A stretch of DNA of 44,159 bases from Clostridia bacterium. GTDB taxonomy: Bacteria > Bacillota > Clostridia > Oscillospirales > Acutalibacteraceae. This document shows, in pieces, positions 1 to 6,918 of the stretch. The notes under the pieces are model-generated. The model was not told the origin of the DNA. It made no database searches and saw only the letters and a program-made list of their open reading frames with translations. The position numbers were made by a program, and so were the translations under genes. The stretch is from the NCBI GenBank assembly GCA_024692685.1, contig JAILMJ010000087.1:1-44159 (forward strand). Direction: 5' to 3'. The first letter of the stretch is position 1. The number at the start of each line of letters is the position of its first letter.

Positions 1-4
1 AGCA

Positions 5-113
5 GTTTTCTCGTGAAAAATAAGCCGCAGAGCAAGGAAGAATTGCGAAATCATACTTTGTGTATGGTAAGCAAATCTGACGAAGCTCTGCGGTTTCAGT
101 TTTCCGCGAAAAC
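5..113. repeat. Nested inverted-repeat element
   Basis: A 9-bp inverted repeat (CCGCAGAGC at 25-33, GCTCTGCGG at 85-93) encloses smaller dyads: TTGC/GCAA and CATAC-TTTGT-GTATG near its centre. It is flanked on both sides by short palindromes of the form GTTTTC-N-GAAAA (5-19 and 99-113). No coding region covers it. It could be a MITE-like or REP-like intergenic repeat, or a folded 3' region downstream of the ThuA-like gene. No second copy was noticed in the window. The function is unknown. Confidence 0.45.
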
Positions 114-184
114 CAATACTGTTTTACGGTCACCCGCCCAAAGAGCGGCATAATAGTTTTTTATTTGTTTTTCGTATGTTGTTT

Positions 185-907
185 TTATTTTTCCGGTCTC
201 GGCACATTAGGACAGTCCATACAGTTGTTTATTCTGTAAGACGGAGCAGTCCAGTGAACTGCATTGAGAATTATTTTCTGAATTACCTGATTCAGGAAGG
301 TAGGATAAGTTTCGTGACCGGGCTGAAAATAAAATACCCTTCCATTTCCTCTCTGCCATGTGCAACCCGAGCGGAAGACCTCTCCGCCGGAAAACCAGCC
401 TATGAAGACAGTTTCATCGGGGGATGGAATGCCGAACGGTTCTCCGTATGTTTCATCCGCAGGAAGTTCAAAATAAGGGCCTATATCCTGTGCTATAGGA
501 TGATATGGAGCGCTTACCCAGATTCTTTCCCTGTCATCCGATTCGCGCCAGATAAGAGAGCAGGATGTACCCATAAGTCTCATGAAAGGTTTTGATTTAT
601 GAGCGGAGTGAAGGAAGATTGCTCCCATACCGTTGAGAACGGCTTCCATAACCGTTTCGGCTACGCTGTCGGGAACTTCATCGTGTCTCATATGCCCCCA
701 CCAGATAAGGACATCAACATTTTTCAGCTTTTCCGCGGTTACTTTTTCACTTACATCGTCAAGAGTGACAGTTTCCGCCTGAATGTCTTCTTCTTTGTTC
801 AGAAAATCTGCTATTGCCTGATGGATACCGAGCGGGTAGATTTCTCCCGCTTTGTTTCCGCTTTCGCGCTCGTGGACAAATTCATTATAAATCAAGACCC
901 TTATCAT
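185..907 (-). CDS. ThuA-like domain protein
   Basis: This 240-residue protein resembles the ThuA (trehalose utilisation) family, a class I glutamine-amidotransferase-like fold. Visible hallmarks are an early beta strand with a charged loop, the VLIWWGHMRHDEV segment around residue 66, the IFLHSAHKS turn, and the WQRGNGRVFYFQPGHE stretch near the C-terminus, all typical of ThuA proteins. The ATG has a good site (GGAGGG) a few bases upstream. It is the last gene of the minus-strand operon, 22 bases after the second permease, so it is probably co-transcribed with nucleoside uptake. Its substrate is not known. ThuA proteins are usually linked to sugar metabolism, so a role with the ribose part of imported nucleosides is possible but is only inferred. 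Confidence 0.8.
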   Translation of the reverse strand: MIRVLIYNEFVHERESGNKAGEIYPLGIHQAIADFLNKEEDIQAETVTLDDVSEKVTAEKLKNVDVLIWWGHMRHDEVPDSVAETVMEAVLNGMGAIFLHSAHKSKPFMRLMGTSCSLIWRESDDRERIWVSAPYHPIAQDIGPYFELPADETYGEPFGIPSPDETVFIGWFSGGEVFRSGCTWQRGNGRVFYFQPGHETYPTFLNQVIQKIILNAVHWTAPSYRINNCMDCPNVPRPEK

Positions 908-929
908 TGTTATCCCTCCGAATGCTGTT

Positions 930-1913
930 TTATCTTTCTTCTCTGAAATATGAAAGACCGAGGCTTGCGGGCGGCTGATGTTCCTTTTTCTTTCTTGCGC
1001 TTATTATAATGAGAACTGCTATCGTTACAAGATAGGGGAGCATCTTGATTATCTCTTTAGAACTCGATGAGAGGCCCGGTATATAGACGCAGATGATATA
1101 AAGACCGCCGAAAATGAAGGAAGAGAGAATTGCCGATTTAGGTTTCCACAACGCAAAGATGACTATCGCGATTGCAAGCCAGCCTCTGTCACCGAAGCCG
1201 TTATTGGTCCAAGCTCCTGCGGTGTAGTCCATTACGAAATAGAGCCCGCCCAGGCCTGCTATCATACCGCCGATTATCGTTGAGAGATATTTGTATTTTG
1301 TAACGTTTATGCCGGCGGCATCAGCTGTTGCCGGGTTTTCGCCTATGGCCCTCAGATTTAGACCGACTCTCGTTTTATTGAGGATATATGACGACACAAC
1401 AGCGATTATTATTGCGAGATAAGCCAGGAAACCGAATGAGAGAAATGTCTTTCCGAAAAGGCCGAGTTTTGAGGCGAAAGGAAGACAGGCTTTATACGCA
1501 AGTCCTGTATCGAGCAGAGATATTGAGCCGCTTTCGTTAAAGAATTTTAACAGCGAACCGCCGAAAAAGTTGCCTACGCCCACGCCGAATGTCGTCAGCG
1601 CAAGGCCCGTAACATTCTGATTTGCTTTGAGGGTCTGAGTGAGAAAGGCGTATATCAGAGACATAAGAGCGGAGCAAATCAGAGATGTACAAAGTGAAAA
1701 AAGTATACACAGAATCGGTACTGTATTTTCAACGCTGTGCTCATAGATGTACCCGCCTATGATGCCCGAAATACCGCCTACATACATAATGCCCGGTATT
1801 CCCAGGTTCAGGTTGCCCGATTTCTCGGTAATTATCTCACCGGTTGAGCCGAAAAGAAGAGGAATGCCCTGAATAATTGCCGCGTTTATGAATGATGCAA
1901 TTGTTGACAGCAT
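930..1913 (-). CDS. ABC permease, BMP/nucleoside type (NupQ-like)
   Basis: A 327-residue polytopic membrane protein of the branched-chain/ribose-type ABC permease family (BPD_transp_2), subgroup paired with BMP lipoproteins (NupQ/YufQ-like). It starts with the typical INAAIIQGIPLLFGSTGE segment and contains the GENPATADAAGINVTKYKY coupling region around residues 190-210. Eight or more hydrophobic segments are visible. Its start shares one base with the stop of the preceding permease, indicating translational coupling. It should form the heterodimeric channel with that permease, powered by the two-domain ATPase upstream. The substrate is inferred to be a purine nucleoside because of the adjacent xpt and BMP genes. 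Confidence 0.9.
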   Translation of the reverse strand: MLSTIASFINAAIIQGIPLLFGSTGEIITEKSGNLNLGIPGIMYVGGISGIIGGYIYEHSVENTVPILCILFSLCTSLICSALMSLIYAFLTQTLKANQNVTGLALTTFGVGVGNFFGGSLLKFFNESGSISLLDTGLAYKACLPFASKLGLFGKTFLSFGFLAYLAIIIAVVSSYILNKTRVGLNLRAIGENPATADAAGINVTKYKYLSTIIGGMIAGLGGLYFVMDYTAGAWTNNGFGDRGWLAIAIVIFALWKPKSAILSSFIFGGLYIICVYIPGLSSSSKEIIKMLPYLVTIAVLIIISARKKKEHQPPASLGLSYFREER

Positions 1914-3016
1914 TATTTTCCCTCCTTCTCTTTGGTGGATTTTATCTGATAGTTGATAAAGAATTCACAGCCGATAATAAAGAATATTATAATGCCGGTC
2001 AGTATATCCGCGATGCTTGTGTTAAGATTGAAGTTCGTTGCGATTTCACCCGCGCCTCTCTGGAGAAAGGCGATGAGAAAAGAGGTGACGACCATTGTGA
2101 TAGGATTGAATTTTGCGAGCCAGGATACCATAATTGCCGTGAAACCGTCGCCGCCTGCAAGATCCTTTGAAATCGTGTGGTTGGTGCCCGCAACAAGAAG
2201 GAAACCTGCGAGGCCGCAGAGCGCACCGGAAAGTATCATTGTTCGGATAATAACCTTCTTAACGTTAATGCCTATATATCTCGCGGTGTTTTCACTTTCG
2301 CCAACAACGCTTATTTCATAGCCTTGTTTGCTGTATTTGAGATAGATAAACATCACTATTGTGAGCACTGCGACTACGATTATATTGAGCAGATATTTCT
2401 GGCCTAACAGACTCGGCAGCCAGCCTGCTTTGGTTGAGGAATTGACAAGGCCCATAACGCTTGAACCGCTCGGCACCCATACCATTATCGCAAATGAAAC
2501 AAGCTGAATTGCAATGTAGTTCATCATCAGGGTGAAAAGGCTCTCGTTGGTGCCCCACTTTGCTTTTAATACCGCCGGGAAGAGGGCCCAGAGGATACCG
2601 CCGAGTATCGAAGCAATGAGCATCGCGATGATAAGCAGGAGATTCGGTATCTTATCACCGATTTCAAACATCAGTACCATGCTGCATAGGCCGCCGAACA
2701 GCACCTGCCCTTCGGCGCCGAGATTCCAGAATTTCATTTTGAAAGCAGGAGTTACAGCGAGAGAGATGCAGAGCAGTATTGCGAGCTTTTGCAACATTGC
2801 CCAGAATTTACGTTGCGTGCCGAAACTGCCTTTAAACAGAGCGGCGTAAACCTCGAGAGGATTCTGCTTTGTCAGCACGACTATAATAAGCGCACAGACT
2901 ATGAGCGATGATATGATTGCGGCTCCTCTTATAAGCCAGGCTTTCCACCATTCTATTGCGGGGCGTTTTGCAAGGTGAAAGAGAGGCTCTTTTGTTTCTT
3001 TTTTATTCTTCGACAT
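1913..3016 (-). CDS. ABC permease, BMP/nucleoside type (NupP-like)
   Basis: A 367-residue polytopic permease of the same family as its downstream neighbour, longer at the N-terminus as in NupP/YufP. The coupling motif GESENTARYIGINVKKV lies near residue 240, and about nine hydrophobic segments can be seen. The start is placed at the ATG at 3016 because AAGGAGGAG lies just upstream of it. A GTG at 3037 is in frame but lies on the wrong side of that ribosome-binding site. The gene overlaps the 3' end of the ATPase gene by 14 bases, consistent with coupled translation. With the second permease it should form the membrane pore of the importer. Confidence 0.9.
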   Translation of the reverse strand: MSKNKKETKEPLFHLAKRPAIEWWKAWLIRGAAIISSLIVCALIIVVLTKQNPLEVYAALFKGSFGTQRKFWAMLQKLAILLCISLAVTPAFKMKFWNLGAEGQVLFGGLCSMVLMFEIGDKIPNLLLIIAMLIASILGGILWALFPAVLKAKWGTNESLFTLMMNYIAIQLVSFAIMVWVPSGSSVMGLVNSSTKAGWLPSLLGQKYLLNIIVVAVLTIVMFIYLKYSKQGYEISVVGESENTARYIGINVKKVIIRTMILSGALCGLAGFLLVAGTNHTISKDLAGGDGFTAIMVSWLAKFNPITMVVTSFLIAFLQRGAGEIATNFNLNTSIADILTGIIIFFIIGCEFFINYQIKSTKEKEGK

Positions 3017-4547
3017 TGCCTTCTCCTCCTTCTTCACCTTTTGTCATCAGCAGACCGATTTCGCTTTTATCCGTTGTTCTGCCGTCAACTATGCCCGAAA
3101 CTCTTCCTGAGCTCAGAACGAGTATTCTGTCACAGAGTTCTATCAATACATCAAGGTCTTCGCCCACAAAGATTACTGCTACACCTTTTTCTTTCTGTTC
3201 ATTGAGCAGATTATATATGAGATAAGATGAATTTATGTCAAGCCCTCTCACGGGGTACGCAACCATAAGCACGGTCGGCGCTGCTGAAATTTCTCTGCCC
3301 ACCAGGACTTTCTGGACATTGCCTCCGGAGAGTCTTCTGATAGGTGTATTTGCGCTGGGCGTAACGACCTCAAGATCGGTGATGATTTTATCCGCAAGGC
3401 TTCGGGGCTTTTTTCTGTTAAGAAAAACAGATTTGCCTTTGCGGTAAGAGCGGAGCATCATATTGTCGATTATATCCATGTTACCGACAAGTCCCATGCC
3501 GAGTCTGTCTTCCGGTACAAAGGAGAGACGGACTCCGAGTTCCTTTATTTGCATAGGTGTTTTATCGCGAAGACTGTCTGTACTGCCGGTTTTGGGGTTG
3601 TGATAAATAATCTCACCGTTTCTGACCTTCTGTAAACCAGCAATGGATTCAAGCAGTTCTTTCTGACCGCTTCCGGCAATACCGGCTATTCCCAGTATTT
3701 CACCGCTCTTCACAGTGAAGCTGATATTGTCAAGTATTTTTACGCCGTCTCTCGTGATGCAGTCAAGATTATTGATTTCAAGGCGGTCAACGCTGTCTTT
3801 CGGCTCGCTTCTGTCAATATTCAGGCTTATCTTTTTGCCCACCATCATTTCGGTAAGCTCTGATTCGTCAGTGTTTGCCGTTTCGAGGGTACCGATATAT
3901 TCCCCCTTACGCAGCACTGAGACCCTGTCTGATATTTCGAGCACCTCGTGAAGCTTATGGGTAATTATAACAATTGCTTTGCCGTCCTCTTTCATTTTTC
4001 GAAGAACAGCAAACAGTTTTTTTGTTTCCTGCGGAGTGAGTACAGCGGTGGGCTCATCGAGTATAAGAATATTTGCGCCTCTGTAAAGAACCTTGATTAT
4101 TTCAACTGTCTGCTTTTCGGAGACGGACATTTCATATATTTTCTTGGTCGGATCAATGTCAAAACCGTATCTGGTACTTATCTCCCTGACCTTATTCTCC
4201 GCCTCTTTGATATTGAATCTTCCGCCTTCTTCAAGACCGAGCACGATGTTTTCAGCGGCGGTAAAGATATCAACGAGCTTAAAGTGCTGGTGAATCATAC
4301 CTATCCTGTGGTCAAAAGCGTCTTTCGGCGATCTGATTACGACTTCTTTACCGTCGATATAAATATGACCGGCATCGGGGAAATAAATGCCCGATATCAT
4401 ATTCATAAGCGTGGTCTTTCCGCTGCCGTTTTCGCCTAAAAGCGAAAGTATCTCGCCGTTATAAACAGTGAGATTGACACCCTTGTTTGCGGCAATGCTG
4501 CCGAAGGTTTTCGATATATTCTTAAGTTCAATGGCGGGAGTTGACAT
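3003..4547 (-). CDS. ABC ATPase with two NBDs, BMP/nucleoside importer (NupO-like)
   Basis: A 514-residue ATPase made of two fused nucleotide-binding domains, the architecture of RbsA/MglA/YufO-type importers. Domain 1 has Walker A GENGSGKT at about residues 38-45, the MIHQHF Q-loop, the family-typical signature MSVSEKQ and Walker B ILILDEPTAVL. Domain 2 has a degenerate Walker A (AGSGQKEL), signature LSGGNVQK and a Walker-B-like VLMVAYPVRGLD, as usual for the second half in this family. The ATG at 4547 is chosen because the homologous region begins directly after it (MSTPAIELKNISKTFG) and AAGAGGTG lies upstream. An in-frame ATG at 4592 would only add a non-conserved tail. It is separated from the lipoprotein gene by a hairpin. 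Confidence 0.9.
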   Translation of the reverse strand: MSTPAIELKNISKTFGSIAANKGVNLTVYNGEILSLLGENGSGKTTLMNMISGIYFPDAGHIYIDGKEVVIRSPKDAFDHRIGMIHQHFKLVDIFTAAENIVLGLEEGGRFNIKEAENKVREISTRYGFDIDPTKKIYEMSVSEKQTVEIIKVLYRGANILILDEPTAVLTPQETKKLFAVLRKMKEDGKAIVIITHKLHEVLEISDRVSVLRKGEYIGTLETANTDESELTEMMVGKKISLNIDRSEPKDSVDRLEINNLDCITRDGVKILDNISFTVKSGEILGIAGIAGSGQKELLESIAGLQKVRNGEIIYHNPKTGSTDSLRDKTPMQIKELGVRLSFVPEDRLGMGLVGNMDIIDNMMLRSYRKGKSVFLNRKKPRSLADKIITDLEVVTPSANTPIRRLSGGNVQKVLVGREISAAPTVLMVAYPVRGLDINSSYLIYNLLNEQKEKGVAVIFVGEDLDVLIELCDRILVLSSGRVSGIVDGRTTDKSEIGLLMTKGEEGGEGNVEE

Positions 4548-4645
4548 TATTACACCTCTTGAAACAAATAAAATCAAACGGTCATCACTCAAAAATGAAA
4601 ATCAAACCGGGAACATTCTGACTTTTGACTGATGACCTGACGGAA

Positions 4646-4674
4646 AAGGGCGAAGCGAATAACGCTTCGCCCTT
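4646..4674 (-). terminator. Intra-operon hairpin between BMP lipoprotein and ATPase genes
   Basis: A perfect 12-bp stem (AAGGGCGAAGCG with CGCTTCGCCCTT, loop of five) is followed on the minus strand by TTTTCCG. The short T-run makes it a weak or partial terminator, or an RNA-stabilising 3' hairpin for the lipoprotein message. Such placement commonly gives more binding protein than transporter. Confidence 0.65.
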
Positions 4675-4688
4675 AATAAAGTGTTTAC

Positions 4689-5948
4689 TTATACTTCGGT
4701 AATACCATCGATAAGAAGATCAAAGTAAGGAGCCGAGCGGTATTCACTCTCGTGGAAGTAACCGTCGGAAACGGCCTCGGTTTCACCTGTGAATGTTCCG
4801 TCATCATCAACGTCTGCAAGATAGCTTTCAACAGTCTTACCGTCAACTGTGAAGGTAGATATGTCGTAAACGTGAAGAGTGCCGGCTTCAAGAGCAGCTT
4901 TAACCTCTGCAAGTTTGGCGTCTGTGCCCTCGGCCGCTACTTTTTCATTAACCTCAAGGAGTTCGACGGAACCGGTGGCAATTGTTCCTGTCCAGTCGGC
5001 GTCAAAAGATGTTCCCTTAGCAACGGAGTCAATACCGAGTTTGTAATAGGGAGCCCAGTTGATTCTTGATGAAATAAGAGCTGTGTTGGGGCCTATGGAA
5101 GCTGTGTTGATATTATAAGAAACATTGGGTACGCCTTTCTCTTCGCAGGCCTTGGGAGCGCCCTCGGAGTCAGCGTGCTGGCTGATAAGGACACAGCCGT
5201 CATTGATGAGCTTGAGGGCCGCTTCTCTCTCAAGAGCGATATCAAACCAGGAGTTTGTGTAAACTACTTCCATTGTGGCTTCCTTAACGATGGAGCGCAC
5301 GCCGAGGAAGAATGATGAATAACCTGATTTAACCTCTGCATAGGGGAATGCGCCGACATAGCCGATTTTTGCGTCTTCAGCAGTGATATCACCGTTGTCT
5401 ATCATTTCCTGCACTTTCATTCCGGCAGCAACACCCGCAAGATATCTTCCTTCATAGATGGAAGCGAAAGCATTGTGGAAGTTCGGAACGTTGGCGGTAT
5501 GTGCATGAGTGCCTGTCGCATGACAGAACTGAACGTCGGGGTTTTCCTGTGCCGCCTGAAGCATGTAAGTCTCATGGCCGAAAGAGTCTGCAAAGATGAT
5601 GTTGCAGCCTTCGTCAACAAGTTCTTCAGCTGTAGTAAGGCAGCTGTCATCTTCACCGATATTGGTCTTGATGAGAACCTGATCATCAGAGAGTCCGAGA
5701 TTTTCTTTAACCTCTTTCAGAGCCATGATGAAATTATTGTCATAAGTGGAGTTTTCATCATGAAGGCAAATAAGACCGACTTTTACATTTGAATAGTCGA
5801 CATCGGCAGCGGCCTCTGTCGTGTCGGATTCGGTCTCGCTCTCGCTGTCGGGAGCAGCGGTGGTCGTCTCGGTGCCGGTATTGCCGCATGCGGCAAATAA
5901 ACCGATTACGAGCACGAGTGAAAGGATGATTGCAAGAATTTTTTTCAT
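4689..5948 (-). CDS. BMP-family (PnrA-like) nucleoside-binding lipoprotein
   Basis: A 419-residue extracytoplasmic substrate-binding protein of the basic membrane protein (BMP/PnrA/TmpC) family. It begins with a lipoprotein signal, KKILAIILSLVLVIGLFAAC, with the lipidated cysteine at residue 21. An acidic Ser/Thr/Glu-rich linker follows, typical of Firmicute lipoproteins. The mature part starts as VGLICLHDENSTYDNNFIMAL and contains the FADSFGHETYMLQAA and EGRYLAGVAAGM motifs of BMP proteins. The start at 5948 is supported by GGAGGT eight bases upstream and by the signal peptide; longer in-frame extensions run into xpt. It lies 43 bases after xpt and feeds the ABC importer encoded downstream, so it probably binds purine nucleosides. 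Confidence 0.92.
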   Translation of the reverse strand: MKKILAIILSLVLVIGLFAACGNTGTETTTAAPDSESETESDTTEAAADVDYSNVKVGLICLHDENSTYDNNFIMALKEVKENLGLSDDQVLIKTNIGEDDSCLTTAEELVDEGCNIIFADSFGHETYMLQAAQENPDVQFCHATGTHAHTANVPNFHNAFASIYEGRYLAGVAAGMKVQEMIDNGDITAEDAKIGYVGAFPYAEVKSGYSSFFLGVRSIVKEATMEVVYTNSWFDIALEREAALKLINDGCVLISQHADSEGAPKACEEKGVPNVSYNINTASIGPNTALISSRINWAPYYKLGIDSVAKGTSFDADWTGTIATGSVELLEVNEKVAAEGTDAKLAEVKAALEAGTLHVYDISTFTVDGKTVESYLADVDDDGTFTGETEAVSDGYFHESEYRSAPYFDLLIDGITEV

Positions 5949-5991
5949 TTTCCATACCTCCAGATTTTTAAAATTGTTGTTTCCTGTATTA

Positions 5992-6561
5992 TTAACCAAA
6001 GGTGATGATACCGTCATCAATGGATTTAATAATCGCGAGTGATTTGATGTCATAGCCCATTTTTCTGAGCTCCTTGCCTCCGTCCTGGAAGCCTTTTTCA
6101 ACCACGATGCCCACGCCTTCAATTACGGCTCCGGCCTGTTCGGCAAGATGAATGAGCCCTTTTACGGCTCCGCCGTTAGCCAGGAAATCGTCAATAATGA
6201 GTATACGGTCATCGGCAGTGAGATACTTTTTCGATATACCTATCTGCTGGGTTACACCCTTAGTAAACGAATAAACTTCTCCCGAATAAATATCATTTCC
6301 GACATTTCTGTGTATGCCTTTCTTGGCAAAAACAACAGGTACATTGAAATACTGGGCCGTAACACAGGCAATGCCTATACCCGAAGCTTCAATGGTGACT
6401 ATCTTGTTGATATTTTTATCCGAAAAAAGTCTCTTGAATTCTTTGCCTATTTCGTTGAGAAGGCCGACATCTATCTGGTGATTTAAAAACATGTCCACCT
6501 TAACGGTGTCATTGCCGATTATCTCGCCGTTTTCTTTGATTTTATCCTCGAGAAGCTTCAA
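5992..6561 (-). CDS. xpt: Xanthine phosphoribosyltransferase
   Basis: This 189-residue protein closely matches Bacillus-type Xpt, which converts xanthine and PRPP to XMP in purine salvage. Recognisable landmarks are VDMFLNHQID near the N-terminus, IVTIEASGIG (the purine-side loop), and the PRPP-binding motif ILIIDDFLANGGA around residues 123-135. Length agrees with the family (about 190). The start codon is TTG at 6561, chosen because the reading MKLLEDKIKENGE aligns with other Xpt N-termini and GAAGGTGA lies six bases upstream. It is the first gene of the minus-strand operon with the BMP lipoprotein and ABC importer, linking base salvage to nucleoside uptake. No purine riboswitch core was recognised in its leader. 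Confidence 0.93.
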   Translation of the reverse strand: MKLLEDKIKENGEIIGNDTVKVDMFLNHQIDVGLLNEIGKEFKRLFSDKNINKIVTIEASGIGIACVTAQYFNVPVVFAKKGIHRNVGNDIYSGEVYSFTKGVTQQIGISKKYLTADDRILIIDDFLANGGAVKGLIHLAEQAGAVIEGVGIVVEKGFQDGGKELRKMGYDIKSLAIIKSIDDGIITFG

Positions 6562-6798
6562 AAAATCACCTTCATTAAATTTCAGCTGAATACAAATTTA
6601 TTATAAATTATTAAATTGTAAAAATCAAGAAGAAAGGGGATGTTTTTCTCTTTTCTGCAAAATTACCAAACCGTCGGCAATATATTATCTCCGATTTAAT
6701 AAAAAGAGCGAAAACCGTTTCCGGCCAAGCAGTATCTATATGAGCAAAACCGACAAAACCCCCTACTTCTGCATTTTTGTTTTTGTCAAATAAATAAC
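6562..6798. other. Divergent intergenic region between xpt and the ABC exporter
   Basis: This AT-rich stretch holds the 5' leader of xpt on the minus strand. The purine-riboswitch consensus (a GTTTCTACC-like J2-3 segment) was searched for by eye on the minus strand and not found. No convincing coding sequence is present. The xpt promoter could not be assigned with confidence. Confidence 0.5.
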
Positions 6799-6827
6799 TT
6801 GACTGTACTATCGCCTCAACATATAAT
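6799..6827 (+). promoter_or_regulatory. Sigma-A promoter of the exporter operon
   Basis: TTGACT at 6799-6804 and a perfect TATAAT at 6822-6827 are separated by 17 bases. Transcription would start near 6834, giving a leader of about 85 bases before the exporter gene. Confidence 0.8.
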
Positions 6828-6918
6828 GATGACAAAGACAATACAGGAAAAACGTGCTTGATTTATAACGGTTTTTAGATATCGGGACTGAAACCGTTTC
6901 TCTCGGGAGGGTGATGTT

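Noticed and set aside
6562-6798. A purine riboswitch ahead of xpt
   Set aside because: The conserved core segments were looked for on the minus strand and not found by eye; a covariance search would settle it.
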